Shown: positions 25,802-34,496 of the stretch, in pieces
How the letters are laid out: each line of letters starts with the position of its first letter
Position numbering within the stretch: the first letter of the stretch is position 1
DNA from: an uncultured Collinsella sp.
Lineage (GTDB): Bacteria > Actinomycetota > Coriobacteriia > Coriobacteriales > Coriobacteriaceae
Assembly (NCBI GenBank): GCA_958403395.1
Contig: CATXXF010000002.1
Location: forward strand, 1-64,000
Direction of reading: 5' to 3'
DNA: 64,000 nucleotides
Notes under the pieces: generated by a model
Databases searched by the model: none
Told to the model about the DNA's origin: nothing
The model's input: only the letters and a program-made list of their open reading frames with translations
Made by a program: the position numbers and the translations under genes

Positions 25802-25967
25802 GACGCAGGCTCCTTTCGGATCGATCGTGCTGGTTGATGTACCGTGAGCCATCGTATCACGCGCGGGCTCACGGTGGCGGGGGAGCTTGATGTGAGGTGG
25901 CCGCGGGGCGGGGAGCGTGTAAACTGGAGTGAGCAAACCGTGCCCAGCCCAAAGCGAGGTATTTAAT

Positions 25968-28715
25968 ATGTCTGACAAGCGCCGCACTTTTGCCGTTATC
26001 GACGGCAACTCGCTCATGCACCGCGCCTTTCACGCCGTGCCGCCGACCATGAACGCGCCGGACGGTCGCCCCACCAACGCGATTTTCGGCTTTCTGAACA
26101 TGTTTCTTAAGATGATCGATGCCTTTAACCCCGACGGTGTGGTCGTGGCGTTTGACAAGGGTAAGCCGCGCGTGCGCATGGAGATGCTGCCGCAGTATAA
26201 GGCGCAACGCCCGCCCATGGACCCCGATCTGCATGCGCAGTTCCCTATGATTAAGGAGCTGCTCACCGCGCTCAACGTGCCGATTCTGCAGTCCGAGGGC
26301 TGGGAAGGCGACGATATCCTGGGAACCATGGCGCGCCTGGGCGAGCAGGCCGGCTGCGACATGCTACTGGTGACCGGCGACCGCGACATGTATCAACTCG
26401 TGACCGAGCACGTCAACGTGGTCTCGACCCGCAAGGGCCTGTCTGACGTGGCGATTATGACGCCCGAGAGCGTGGACGACCTGTATCACGGCATTACGCC
26501 GGCGCTCGTGCCCGATTTTTACGGTCTAAAGGGCGATACGTCCGACAACATCCCCGGTGTACCGGGCATCGGTCCCAAAAAGGCGAGTGCGCTCATTGCG
26601 AAGTACGGTAGCCTGGACGAAGTCATCGCGCATGCCGACGAGGTCAAGGGCAAGATGGGCGAGAACCTGCGTGCACACATCGATGACGCACTACTGAGCC
26701 GCAAGGTTGCGACAATTCGCACCGATGCGCCCGTCGAGCTCGACTTTGAGGCGACGTCCTTCCCGGCGTTTTCTGCCGATGAGGTTTCCGCGGCGCTGGG
26801 TACGCTTGGTATCACCGCCATGCAGAACCGTTTCTTGGCGCTGATCGGCGGCGAGGGCGGGGCTGCTGCCTCCAGTGTGTTTGAGATACCTGCTATGGTT
26901 CGCGCAGCCGCCGGCGATGCTGACGCGCTTGGTGCCGTTGCGGCTGAGGTCTCCCGCGCGATTGATGCCGGCGAGTGGGTCGCCGCCGTGGTGGACGACG
27001 ACAAGGAAGAGGGCGCGCTCTTTGGACTGACGCGCACGCTGTGGCTGGCGACGTCCAAGGGCCTGTTCGCGCTCGAGGAGGGCGACAGCTGTGTGGCGGC
27101 TGAGGTTGAGGGCTTCAACTTCGTCCACGGCGTGATTGCTGGCGTGCTCGCGCGTCTGTTTATGGAGGGTCGCGTGGCGAGCCCGGATATGAAGGTGCTG
27201 TTGCACGAGCTTTCGCCCATCGATTCTTCTGAGCCCGAGCTCATGGATCCGCTGGCAGTCGATTCTACGCGCATCTTCGATAACGTGGTTGCCGCCTACC
27301 TGCTGGATTCCGATCGCTCCGAGTTCGATGAGGCATATCTTGCCGATACGTATCTGCAGATGGCGCTGCCTGCGGCGCGCGGTGCAGAGGGTGCCGGTGA
27401 GGACGCTCCGGCGCCCGCCGCTCGCACGGCTGCCTTGACGCTGGCGCTGGTCGCACCGCTGCGCGAGTGCATGGCCCGTGAGAATGCCGCCAACGTGTTC
27501 GATGGCATCGAGATGCCGCTCGTGCCGGTGCTTGCCAAGATGGAGCGCGCGGGCATGCTCGTGGATCCCGACCGTCTGCGTAATCTGTCCGAGGGCCTGG
27601 CGACCCAGATTACCGAGGTTGAGCGCAGTATTCGCGACCTGGCGGGTGACGAGACCTTTAATATTGGCAGTCCCATGCAGCTGTCGCATGTGCTCTTTGA
27701 TGTGATGGGGCTTCCGACCAAGGGCCTCAAGAAGACTAAGCGCGGCTATTATTCGACTAACGCCAAGGTGCTGAGTGACCTTGCCCGCGACCACGAGATC
27801 GTGCGCCTGATTTTGGACTGGCGTGAGAAGTCCAAAATCAAGTCCACCTATCTGGACACGCTGGGCCCGCTACGCCGTGGTGACGGTCGTGTGCACACTA
27901 CGTACAACCAGACCATCACAGCAACGGGGCGTCTGTCCTCGAGCGACCCGAACCTGCAGAACATCCCGACGCGCTCGGAGCTGGGTCGTACCGTCAAGAC
28001 GGCGTTTTCGGCAGGCGAGGGAAGCGTCTTTTTGGCGGTGGACTACTCGCAGATCGAGCTGCGTCTGCTGGCGCATCTCTCGGGTGACGAGCACTTGGTG
28101 CGCGCCTTTAACGAGGGCGAGGACTTCCATGCCGAGACGGCGGCGCGCGTGTTTGGCGTTCCCGTGTTCGAGGTAACGCCCGACCTGCGCAGTCGCGCCA
28201 AGGCCGTGAACTTTGGCATCGTGTATGGTCAGCAGGCTTACGGCCTGTCGCAGTCGCTGCATATCTCGATGGCCGAGGCACGCGACATGATCGACCGCTA
28301 CTACGAGGCCTACCCGGGCGTGCGTACGTTCCTCGACAACGTAGTGGCGCGCGCCAAGCAGACGGGCTACGCCGAGACCATGTATGGCCGCAGACGCCAT
28401 ATTCCCGAGCTCAAGGCCAAAAACCCGCAACTCCGCGGCTTTGGCGAGCGTACGGCTATGAACCACCCCATGCAGGGAACCGCCGCCGACATCATCAAGA
28501 TCGCCATGGCCCGCGTAAGCCGCCGCCTGGAAGAAGAGAGCTTTGCCGCCCACATGATCTTGCAGGTACACGACGAACTGGACTTTGAGTGCCCCACCGA
28601 TGAAGTCGAGCGCCTGACCACCATGGTCCGCGACGTCATGGAACACGTAGTAGACCTCCGCGTCCCCCTAATCGCCGAAGCCAGCACCGGCATAACCTGG
28701 GCCGACGCCAAATAG
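25968..28715 (+). CDS. polA: PolA, DNA polymerase I
   Basis: Repair and Okazaki-fragment polymerase, 915 residues from the ATG at 25968. Residues 1-295 are the 5'-nuclease (DGNSLMHRAFHA, GWEGDDILGT, DFYGLKGDTSDNIPG). The middle ~200 residues occupy the place of the 3'-5' exonuclease, but no DxE exonuclease motif is visible, so proofreading is probably absent. The polymerase domain has motif A VDYSQIELRLLAHLSGDEH, motif B RAKAVNFGIVYGQQAYGLS and motif C QVHDELDFE. A strong terminator follows. Confidence 0.97.
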   Translation: MSDKRRTFAVIDGNSLMHRAFHAVPPTMNAPDGRPTNAIFGFLNMFLKMIDAFNPDGVVVAFDKGKPRVRMEMLPQYKAQRPPMDPDLHAQFPMIKELLTALNVPILQSEGWEGDDILGTMARLGEQAGCDMLLVTGDRDMYQLVTEHVNVVSTRKGLSDVAIMTPESVDDLYHGITPALVPDFYGLKGDTSDNIPGVPGIGPKKASALIAKYGSLDEVIAHADEVKGKMGENLRAHIDDALLSRKVATIRTDAPVELDFEATSFPAFSADEVSAALGTLGITAMQNRFLALIGGEGGAAASSVFEIPAMVRAAAGDADALGAVAAEVSRAIDAGEWVAAVVDDDKEEGALFGLTRTLWLATSKGLFALEEGDSCVAAEVEGFNFVHGVIAGVLARLFMEGRVASPDMKVLLHELSPIDSSEPELMDPLAVDSTRIFDNVVAAYLLDSDRSEFDEAYLADTYLQMALPAARGAEGAGEDAPAPAARTAALTLALVAPLRECMARENAANVFDGIEMPLVPVLAKMERAGMLVDPDRLRNLSEGLATQITEVERSIRDLAGDETFNIGSPMQLSHVLFDVMGLPTKGLKKTKRGYYSTNAKVLSDLARDHEIVRLILDWREKSKIKSTYLDTLGPLRRGDGRVHTTYNQTITATGRLSSSDPNLQNIPTRSELGRTVKTAFSAGEGSVFLAVDYSQIELRLLAHLSGDEHLVRAFNEGEDFHAETAARVFGVPVFEVTPDLRSRAKAVNFGIVYGQQAYGLSQSLHISMAEARDMIDRYYEAYPGVRTFLDNVVARAKQTGYAETMYGRRRHIPELKAKNPQLRGFGERTAMNHPMQGTAADIIKIAMARVSRRLEEESFAAHMILQVHDELDFECPTDEVERLTTMVRDVMEHVVDLRVPLIAEASTGITWADAK

Positions 28716-28748
28716 GGAAGTGCCCACAACCCTAAAGTAACCAAACCA

Positions 28749-28782
28749 GAAGGGGGCTCCTTGCCAACAAGGAGCCCCCTTC
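28749..28782 (+). terminator. Hairpin terminator after polA
   Basis: Perfect fourteen-pair stem GAAGGGGGCTCCTT / AAGGAGCCCCCTTC with a 6-nt loop; only a short ATTCC follows, so it is strong in stem but poor in T. Confidence 0.8.
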
Positions 28783-28848
28783 ATTCCAAAAAATCAGCCA
28801 AGTATCTAGGCGCCAAGACGCCACCCAGACGGCGAGCAAGTCACCCAA

Positions 28849-28978
28849 GGACCTGGCCGGGCGAGGCGGGTAAGTTTTTCGTAGATTCCGCACGAGCCGG
28901 AAAGCACTTAATGTGCTTTCCGAGCGAGCCCAGGACCTGACCGAGCGAAAAACTTACCCGCCTCGCCCGGCCAGGTCC
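28849..28978. repeat. Long perfect inverted repeat (33-nt arms)
   Basis: Arms 28849-28881 and 28946-28978 are perfectly complementary over 33 nt. The 64-nt spacer carries its own hairpin GGAAAGCAC (28899-28907) / GTGCTTTCC (28913-28921). It lies just beyond the end of the minus-strand HAD gene (stop at 28990) and after the polA terminator. As RNA it would form a very stable forked stem. Function unknown. Confidence 0.9.
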
Positions 28979-28989
28979 GACGAGCCACG

Positions 28990-29817
28990 TTAACGAGCCG
29001 CCAAGATGGCGTCGATGAGCGTCAGTACGCCCCCGTCGTTGTTGCTCGGAATGCGCCATTTGGCATGCGCGTTCATGTGCTCCTCGGCATTGTCCACGAT
29101 AAAGCTGTGACCGACGCGCTCCAGCATGGGGATGTCGTTGTACGTATCGCCCACGGCGGCGGCGTCGGCGATATCGATGTCCAGGTGTTCGCACAGGTGC
29201 GCGACGCCGGCGCCCTTGTCGACGCCCAGGTTCATAAAGTCGATCCACTCGCGCCCGGCGTTGGTGACGTAGAGCTTGTCCGAGAACTCGGGGCTATAGG
29301 TCTCGCGGAATGCGGGCTCGGCATCGTAGGCGGGGAAGAAGATCGAAATCTTGTTGGATTCGACGTCAAGGCCCTCAAAGCTATCGACGTAGTTGATTGT
29401 GTTGTAGTAGACGCTGATCTCGTCGTGGTATTGATGGTCGCGGGCAAGCACGTAGAACTCGTCGAAGCAGCACAGGACGGGGACAGCGCGCGGATCCTCC
29501 GAGGCACGGCTCAAGACCTGCTGATACAGCTCCACGTCAATATTGCTCTTATAGATATAGCTGCCGCGATAGATCACGCACGCTCCGTTGTCAGGACAAA
29601 AGGCGAGGCGGTTCTTGATGTCCTCGAACATCTCCTCGAGCTTGGGGGCGGGACGTCCGCTGGCGGGGCAGAATACGATGCCGGCGTCGGCGAGCTTGTC
29701 CAGGCGCTCATCAAGACCCTGGGGCAGCACACGCTCGTCGGTCAGCAGCGTCTTGTCCATATCGACGGCGAGAATCTTAATGTTGCCGATGTTGGCGTCC
29801 GATTCGTAAGTTTGCAT
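28990..29817 (-). CDS. Cof-type HAD-superfamily phosphatase
   Basis: Haloacid-dehalogenase-fold hydrolase with a C2 cap, 275 residues. Motif I is ILAVDMDKTLLTDERV near residue 15, motif II lies in CPASGRPAPKLEE, motif III lysine in the GVDKGAGVAHL segment and motif IV in VGDTYNDIPMLE near residue 226. Cof-type enzymes dephosphorylate sugar phosphates, nucleotides or cofactors; the substrate is not predictable. AAAGGCG precedes ATG. Confidence 0.92.
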   Translation of the reverse strand: MQTYESDANIGNIKILAVDMDKTLLTDERVLPQGLDERLDKLADAGIVFCPASGRPAPKLEEMFEDIKNRLAFCPDNGACVIYRGSYIYKSNIDVELYQQVLSRASEDPRAVPVLCCFDEFYVLARDHQYHDEISVYYNTINYVDSFEGLDVESNKISIFFPAYDAEPAFRETYSPEFSDKLYVTNAGREWIDFMNLGVDKGAGVAHLCEHLDIDIADAAAVGDTYNDIPMLERVGHSFIVDNAEEHMNAHAKWRIPSNNDGGVLTLIDAILAAR

Positions 29818-29960
29818 AAAAATGCGCCTTTCGTTTCGAGATTGTTTCAGACGTTATAACCATCAATTCGTAGTCGGGCGTATTTTCGCAGGAACGGAGC
29901 GTATTTGCACCACGCTTCACAAAGTAATGAAAAAACTTTTCAGAAATTTGAATTTGTCGC

Positions 29961-29988
29961 TTGCGCAGCGTGCACTTTATCGTAATAT
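29961..29988 (+). promoter_or_regulatory. Candidate promoter of the argG leader
   Basis: TTGCGC (29961-29966) and TAATAT (29983-29988) are 16 nt apart in the only AT-rich stretch upstream of argG. A transcript from about 29995 would have a leader of roughly 375 nt containing the mini-ORF at 30092. A further GACGGC/GCCGT hairpin lies near 30008-30030. Confidence 0.5.
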
Positions 29989-30091
29989 AGCGAACATCGA
30001 AAACGGAGACGGCAAAAGAGCCGTTTACCGAGGAAAAGGTACCGTTTGCGATATTTGAATTGCGCCCGGCGATACGTGAAAGGAGAGGCAG

Positions 30092-30166
30092 ATGCAGTTC
30101 GTAAAGATCATCACCACTGCAGACAATGCCATCCGACGCCAGCGCGCAATTTCCCGACGACGATAA
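30092..30166 (+). CDS. 24-codon arginine-rich leader peptide upstream of argG
   Basis: ATG at 30092 preceded by AAAGGAGAGGC (ribosome site about 7 nt away), TAA at 30164-30166. The peptide starts MQFVKIITTADN and ends IRRQRAISRRR: six arginines in the last ten residues, with CGA CGC at 30134-30139, CGC at 30143-30145 and three successive CGA codons at 30155-30163. CGA is little used in this genome's genes, so the run should be very sensitive to charged tRNA-Arg. It resembles amino-acid leader peptides such as those of his, leu and trp operons, here in front of an arginine gene. Confidence 0.75.
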   Translation: MQFVKIITTADNAIRRQRAISRRR

Positions 30167-30277
30167 CAATCGTCTCTGTCCGCATGGGGCGCAATGCCTC
30201 AACAGAGTCATTTTGAGGTCGTTGGGTTTTAGCACGACATTGCTGCATGTTTCTAGGGCATGTATGTGCTGATTTTT
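30153..30277 (+). promoter_or_regulatory. Candidate arginine attenuator with alternative helices
   Basis: The Arg-codon block CCCGACGAC (30153-30161) can pair with GTCGTTGGG (30218-30226; one G-U). GTCGT (30218-30222) can instead pair with ACGAC (30234-30238), which would prevent AGCAC (30231-30235) pairing with GTGCT (30266-30270). That last stem, with TGCATG/CATGTA inside it, is followed by GATTTTT (30271-30277) and looks like a terminator. A ribosome stalled on the Arg codons would block the first helix and favour the second, which is the correct logic for arginine attenuation. Other small stems (GACGAT/ATCGTC, CCTCAA/TTGAGG) compete. Confidence 0.55.
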
Positions 30278-30371
30278 GCTATTTAACCTGATATTGCACG
30301 GTATATGACCTTGAAATGACTTGCAACTGACCGATGTTCTAACTAGCTACCAAGGGCGAAAGGAAACAGCC

Positions 30372-31598
30372 ATGAGCAAGGAAAAAGTCGTTCTCGCATA
30401 TTCCGGTGGTCTTGATACATCCGTATGTGTCAAGTGGCTCCAGGACGAGAAGAATCTCGATGTCGTTTGTGTCTGCGGCAACGTGGGCCAGGAAGAGACC
30501 GGACTGGATGCCAAGAAGCAGAAGGCACTCGACCTGGGCGTTCTCGATTGCCAGGTGCTCGACCTGCGCGACGAGTTCTCCGATGAGTTCCTGACTAAGG
30601 CCATCGCTGCAAACTCCATGTACGAGAACAAGTACCCGCTGCTCTCCGCCCTGTCTCGCCCGCTGCTTGCCAAGAAGCTTGTTGAGGTCGCCCACGAGTT
30701 TGGCGCGACCTACGTCGCCCACGGCTGCACCGGCAAGGGTAACGACCAGGTCCGTTTTGAGGCCGCCGTCAAGGCCCTCGACCCTGAGCTCAAGGTTATC
30801 GCCCCGGTTCGCGAGTGGGACCTGAAGTGTCGCCCCGACGAGGTCGCCTATGCCCACGCCCACAACGTGCCGGTTCCCGAGGGTGCCAACGACAACCCCT
30901 ACTCCATCGACGACAACCTGTGGGGTCGTGCCATTGAGTGCGGTCACCTGGAGGATCCCTGGAATGAGCCGCTCGACGACGCTTGGGTTATGACCAAGAA
31001 TCCCGAGGACACCCCGGACACCCTGACCTACACCGAGATTGAGTTTGAGGCCGGCAAGCCCGTCGCCGTCGACGGCAAGAAGATGAAGCTCTCTGAGATC
31101 GTCATCGCCCTCAACAAGATCTCCGGCGACAATGGCTTTGGCCGTCTCGATCTGGTCGAGGATCGCCTGGTGGGCCTTAAGAGCCGCGAGTGCTACGAGG
31201 TTCCCGGCGCCCTGACGCTCATCACCGCCCACAAGGCGCTCGAGGACATCTGCGTCGAGGGCGACCTGCTCAAGACCAAGATCAAGCTCGAGCAGGATTG
31301 GGCCACCGCCGTGTACAACGGCCAGTGGTACAGCCCGCTCAAAAACGCGCTCGATGCCTTTATGGCCGACACGCAAAAGTTCGTGACCGGCACTGTCCGT
31401 CTGAAGTTCTTTAAGGGCAACTGCCATGTCGTCGGCCGCAAGAGCCCCTTCAGCCTCTACGACTACGGTCTGGCTACCTACGACCGCGACACCACGTTTG
31501 ACGAGAAGGCCAGCGCCGGCTTTATCGAGATCGATACGCTGTCGCTCAAGACGTGGGCAAAGGTCCAGGGTCCCAGCTCTGCTGCCGCCCAGGCCTAG
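30372..31598 (+). CDS. argG: ArgG, argininosuccinate synthase
   Basis: Joins citrulline and aspartate using ATP in arginine synthesis, 408 residues. The PP-loop AYSGGLDTSVC is near residue 10; VAHGCTGKGNDQVRFE and the C-terminal FYSPLKNAL-like segment are typical. I start at the ATG at 30372, which follows GAAAGGA by 8 nt. It is preceded by the arginine-rich leader ORF and followed by argH after a 526-nt gap containing a hairpin and a small ORF. Confidence 0.97.
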   Translation: MSKEKVVLAYSGGLDTSVCVKWLQDEKNLDVVCVCGNVGQEETGLDAKKQKALDLGVLDCQVLDLRDEFSDEFLTKAIAANSMYENKYPLLSALSRPLLAKKLVEVAHEFGATYVAHGCTGKGNDQVRFEAAVKALDPELKVIAPVREWDLKCRPDEVAYAHAHNVPVPEGANDNPYSIDDNLWGRAIECGHLEDPWNEPLDDAWVMTKNPEDTPDTLTYTEIEFEAGKPVAVDGKKMKLSEIVIALNKISGDNGFGRLDLVEDRLVGLKSRECYEVPGALTLITAHKALEDICVEGDLLKTKIKLEQDWATAVYNGQWYSPLKNALDAFMADTQKFVTGTVRLKFFKGNCHVVGRKSPFSLYDYGLATYDRDTTFDEKASAGFIEIDTLSLKTWAKVQGPSSAAAQA

Positions 31599-31751
31599 CG
31601 CCTCCTTCCCTTGGTATCCGCGCGGCCCATCCGCGTGATACATAACGGGCGCACGGGGTCCCTACCTTTCGTTATGCTTGCTGACACTTCTTAACATCGG
31701 TGGCCCCTACGTTCCGCCCGCATATATGATGCCGCGTCTGCGGCTGAGTCC

Positions 31752-31781
31752 GAGCCCCGCCGGGGTTGTCCGGCGGGGCTC
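31752..31781 (+). terminator. Hairpin terminator after argG
   Basis: Perfect twelve-pair stem GAGCCCCGCCGG / CCGGCGGGGCTC, 6-nt loop, followed by CTTCTAT, a weak T tract. It may be a partial terminator between argG and argH. Confidence 0.75.
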
Positions 31782-31835
31782 CTTCTATCAATTTGGCGGC
31801 TCTGTGCCTATATATATATATGAGGAGTATCCATT

Positions 31836-32006
31836 ATGTTCAATGCTATCGCGCATGCTTTGCTTGCCCTCGCGCCCGAGTTCGATGCTGTAAAGGTCGA
31901 GGACGTTCCTATGAGCCTGAAGGCCTGGATCGATGGTTCGCAGGGCAACATCCGGAGGGAGACGTTGGGCGCCAAGTGCATGGTGCGTCACTTCTTTGCA
32001 AATTAG
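31836..32006 (+). CDS. Small ORF between argG and argH (56 residues)
   Basis: ATG at 31836 preceded by GAGGAG with 8-nt spacing, TAG at 32004-32006. Upstream is an alternating TA run (31810-31821) that could act as a -10 region. The product begins MFNAIAHALLALAPEFDAVK, has a central EDVPMSLKAWIDG and a basic end (RRETLGAKCMVRHFFAN). It is too small and unfamiliar to name. It starts after the argG hairpin and ends 118 nt before argH, so it may be an independently transcribed small gene. Confidence 0.5.
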   Translation: MFNAIAHALLALAPEFDAVKVEDVPMSLKAWIDGSQGNIRRETLGAKCMVRHFFAN

Positions 32007-32124
32007 CCACATGGCCCCGCGCGCGGCAGGGAGTGTGTAAAACTAGCGGTTGATAAATCGCTTTAGCGACAGGGCACATTGCTTTGGACGCTTGTTTTGG
32101 TATTTGGAGAAAGGAGACGGTTCC

Positions 32125-33555
32125 ATGGCTCTTTGGGGCGGTCGTTTTGAGGCGGGCGTGGCCGAGGTCACGCAGGAGTTTGGCGCGTCGCTGCCGGTCG
32201 ACAAACATCTCTATAAGCAGGATATCGCCGGCTCTAAGGCGCATGCCAAGATGTTGGCCGCCCAGGGCATCATCAGTGCCGAGGACGAGCGGGCGATTGC
32301 CAAGGGCCTGACCGGAATCGAACAGGATATCGATGCCGGCAACTTCACCTTCGATATCAACGATGAGGACATTCATATGTCCATCGAGAGCGAGCTGACG
32401 CGCCGCATCGGCGAGGCCGGTAAGCGCTTGCATACCGGGCGTTCGCGTAACGATCAGGTGGCGACCGATACGCGTCTGGGCGTCAAGGCGCTGGCCAAGG
32501 AGCTCATGGAGGCCAATCTTGAGCTGCGCCATGTGCTGGTGGATGCGGCCAAGAAGTACGACAAGGTGATTCTGCCGGGCTACACGCACATGCAGCACGC
32601 TCAGCCCGTGCTGCTCTCGCATCATCTGCTGGCGTATTTCTGGATGTTCGCGCGCGACTTTACGCGCCTGAAGGCCGCCTTTGATGCCGCCGACAACTGC
32701 CCGCTGGGTGCTGCCGCGCTTGCCGGTACGAGCTATCCGCTCGATCGCCAGATGACGGCTGCTGAACTTGGCTTTGCGGGCGTGATTCCCAACTCGCTCG
32801 ATGCGGTTTCCGACCGTGATTTCCTGCTCGATCTGCATTACGCCGGATCCGTCATGGCGATGCACCTGTCGCGTCTTTCCGAGGAGATCGTGCTGTGGTC
32901 GAGCTCCGAATTTGGCTTTATCACGCTTTCAGACTCCTACTCCACCGGCTCGTCCATCATGCCGCAGAAGAAGAACCCCGACTTTGCGGAGCTTATCCGC
33001 GGCAAGAGCGGTCGCGTGTACGGCAACCTGGTGCAGCTGCTGGTAACCATGAAGGGCTTGCCGCTTGCTTATAACAAGGACTTGCAGGAGGACAAGGAGG
33101 GCGCGCTCGATACCGCCCATACGCTCATGCAGTGCCTGTCCGTTATGGCCGGAATGATTTCGACTTGGACCGTCAACGAGGATGCCATGGCGCGCGAGTG
33201 CGGCGTGGGTCACCTTGCCGCCACCGATGTTGCCGATTACCTGGCTAAGCGTGGCCTGCCGTTCCGCGAGGCTCATGCCGTGGTGGGGCATCTGGTTCTG
33301 ATGTGTGAGAAGCGCGGCTGCAATCTTGAGGACCTGCCGTTTGAGGTGTTCCAGGAGGCAAGCCCGCTCTTTGAGCGCGACATTACCGAGGCGCTCGACA
33401 TCCCGTCGATTGTCGCCGCGCGCACGACCGAGGGCGGCACCGCCCCTGCCGCCGTTGCCGTGCAGCTTGATCGCGCCGAGGCACAGCTCGTGGCTGACGA
33501 GGGTGTGTTTGGATCGCTGACCAAGGTCGTCGAGATGGGCCACGGGGTAAAGTAG
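32125..33555 (+). CDS. argH: ArgH, argininosuccinate lyase
   Basis: Splits argininosuccinate into arginine and fumarate, 476 residues from the ATG at 32125 (AAGGAG 8 nt before). The fumarase/aspartase-superfamily signature SSIMPQKKNPDFAEL is near residue 280, HTGRSRNDQVATDTR near 105 and TYTHMQHAQP-type catalytic segment GYTHMQHAQPV near 153. It completes arginine synthesis with argG; the earlier arg genes are not here. Confidence 0.97.
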   Translation: MALWGGRFEAGVAEVTQEFGASLPVDKHLYKQDIAGSKAHAKMLAAQGIISAEDERAIAKGLTGIEQDIDAGNFTFDINDEDIHMSIESELTRRIGEAGKRLHTGRSRNDQVATDTRLGVKALAKELMEANLELRHVLVDAAKKYDKVILPGYTHMQHAQPVLLSHHLLAYFWMFARDFTRLKAAFDAADNCPLGAAALAGTSYPLDRQMTAAELGFAGVIPNSLDAVSDRDFLLDLHYAGSVMAMHLSRLSEEIVLWSSSEFGFITLSDSYSTGSSIMPQKKNPDFAELIRGKSGRVYGNLVQLLVTMKGLPLAYNKDLQEDKEGALDTAHTLMQCLSVMAGMISTWTVNEDAMARECGVGHLAATDVADYLAKRGLPFREAHAVVGHLVLMCEKRGCNLEDLPFEVFQEASPLFERDITEALDIPSIVAARTTEGGTAPAAVAVQLDRAEAQLVADEGVFGSLTKVVEMGHGVK

Positions 33556-33606
33556 GGATTTGGCTGAAGCCGTTTTGGCCATTTATTGATAAATCGTTTT
33601 CACTTT

Positions 33607-33639
33607 ACGGGCGCCTGCTGATGTGGGCGCCCGTATTTT
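33607..33639 (+). terminator. Rho-independent terminator after argH
   Basis: ACGGGCGCC (33607-33615) / GGCGCCCGT (33626-33634) perfect stem followed by ATTTT. Confidence 0.9.
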
Positions 33640-33847
33640 GTTGCTATGGGGGAGGGGCTTGTCGAGAACTTCTGTAGGACCTTTGGGCAGGTTGTGAAGG
33701 GGTTACGTTCGCGGGCGGCAACCGACCGCCTGCTCTGTTCGATGCGGTTGATGGGCGGTCGGATGGTACTCTAATCGGGCTTCGAAACAGAAGTGACACA
33801 TATGGAGCGCTTTAATAAATTGCAACGTTTCAATAAACAGCTTTTTG
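33640..33847. other. Non-coding gap between argH and ndk
   Basis: No credible gene. The only structure seen is an inverted repeat CCGACCGCC (33722-33730) / GGCGGTCGG (33754-33762) with a 23-nt loop and no T tract; the stretch just before ndk is AT-rich. Confidence 0.5.
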
Positions 33848-33876
33848 TTTAACTGCAGCTAAAACTCTGTTACGAT
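33848..33876 (+). promoter_or_regulatory. Candidate ndk promoter
   Basis: TTTAAC (33848-33853) and TACGAT (33871-33876) with 17-nt spacing in an AT-rich block, about 65 nt before the ndk ATG. Confidence 0.55.
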
Positions 33877-33940
33877 GCAGTCCAGGCGGGTGCCGGAATG
33901 GGACTTGGGCACGCGCGAACCTACTTGAAAGGCTACTTTT

Positions 33941-34345
33941 ATGGCTATCGAGAAGACCTTCATCATGATTAAGCCCGACGCCGTGCGCGACCGCAAGATC
34001 GGCGAGATCGTTGCTCGCATTGAGCGCAGCGGCCTTGTCATCGAGCGCATGGAGATGACCACGCTCGAGCGCGCTACCGTCGAGGAGCACTACGCCCATC
34101 TGGCCGACAAGCCCTTCTTTGGCGGTCTCTGCGACTTTATGACGAGCGGTCCGGTCGTCAAGATGGTCGTTTCCGGTCTCTCCGCTGTTGCTAAGATGCG
34201 CACCCTCATGGGCGCTACCAACCCGCTCGAGGCTGCTCCTGGTACCATCCGCGGCGACTTTGCCGTCGATGTCAACGCCAACGTGATCCACGGCTCCGAC
34301 TGCCTGGAGAACGCCGAGATTGAGATCAAGCGCTTCTTTGGCTAA
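33941..34345 (+). CDS. ndk: Ndk, nucleoside diphosphate kinase
   Basis: Balances nucleoside triphosphate pools through a phosphohistidine intermediate, 134 residues. The N-terminus EKTFIMIKPDAVRDRKIGEI and the catalytic histidine in NVIHGSDCLENAEIEI near residue 115 are intact. GAAAGG precedes the ATG. Monocistronic, with its own promoter and terminator. Confidence 0.97.
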   Translation: MAIEKTFIMIKPDAVRDRKIGEIVARIERSGLVIERMEMTTLERATVEEHYAHLADKPFFGGLCDFMTSGPVVKMVVSGLSAVAKMRTLMGATNPLEAAPGTIRGDFAVDVNANVIHGSDCLENAEIEIKRFFG

Positions 34346-34383
34346 ACCAGCTTTGACTCCTTAAAGCTGTTAGCGTGTGGCTT

Positions 34384-34417
34384 GGGCGCCGCGGAACTCC
34401 ATCCGCGGCGCCCTTTT
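34384..34417 (+). terminator. Rho-independent terminator after ndk
   Basis: Perfect twelve-pair stem GGGCGCCGCGGA / TCCGCGGCGCCC, 6-nt loop, T4. Confidence 0.95.
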
Positions 34418-34432
34418 ATTCCAAAATCTATG

Positions 34433-34471
34433 CAGGGGCCCGCTCGGACATGCGTTCCGAGCGGGCCCCTG
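34433..34471 (-). terminator. Strong hairpin at the 3' end of rpiB
   Basis: Sixteen-pair perfect stem CAGGGGCCCGCTCGGA / TCCGAGCGGGCCCCTG with a 7-nt loop between convergent ndk and rpiB. No T run follows on either strand, so the terminator role is uncertain. Confidence 0.65.
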
Positions 34472-34496
34472 CTGTTAGCTTGTGGCGCTGAATAGT

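Noticed and set aside
28480..28740. Possible recombination at the polA 3' end, where codons become C/A-rich
   Set aside because: The shift is small, the protein stays family-like to the end, and no repeat or junction marks a boundary.
29989..30371. T-box riboswitch upstream of argG
   Set aside because: No T-box GGTGG-type antiterminator sequence or specifier stem was found; the Arg-rich leader ORF explains the long leader better.
32070..32090. A third copy of the element A/B family, from GGCACATTGC
   Set aside because: Only ten bases match; neither the other core blocks nor complementary arms are present.
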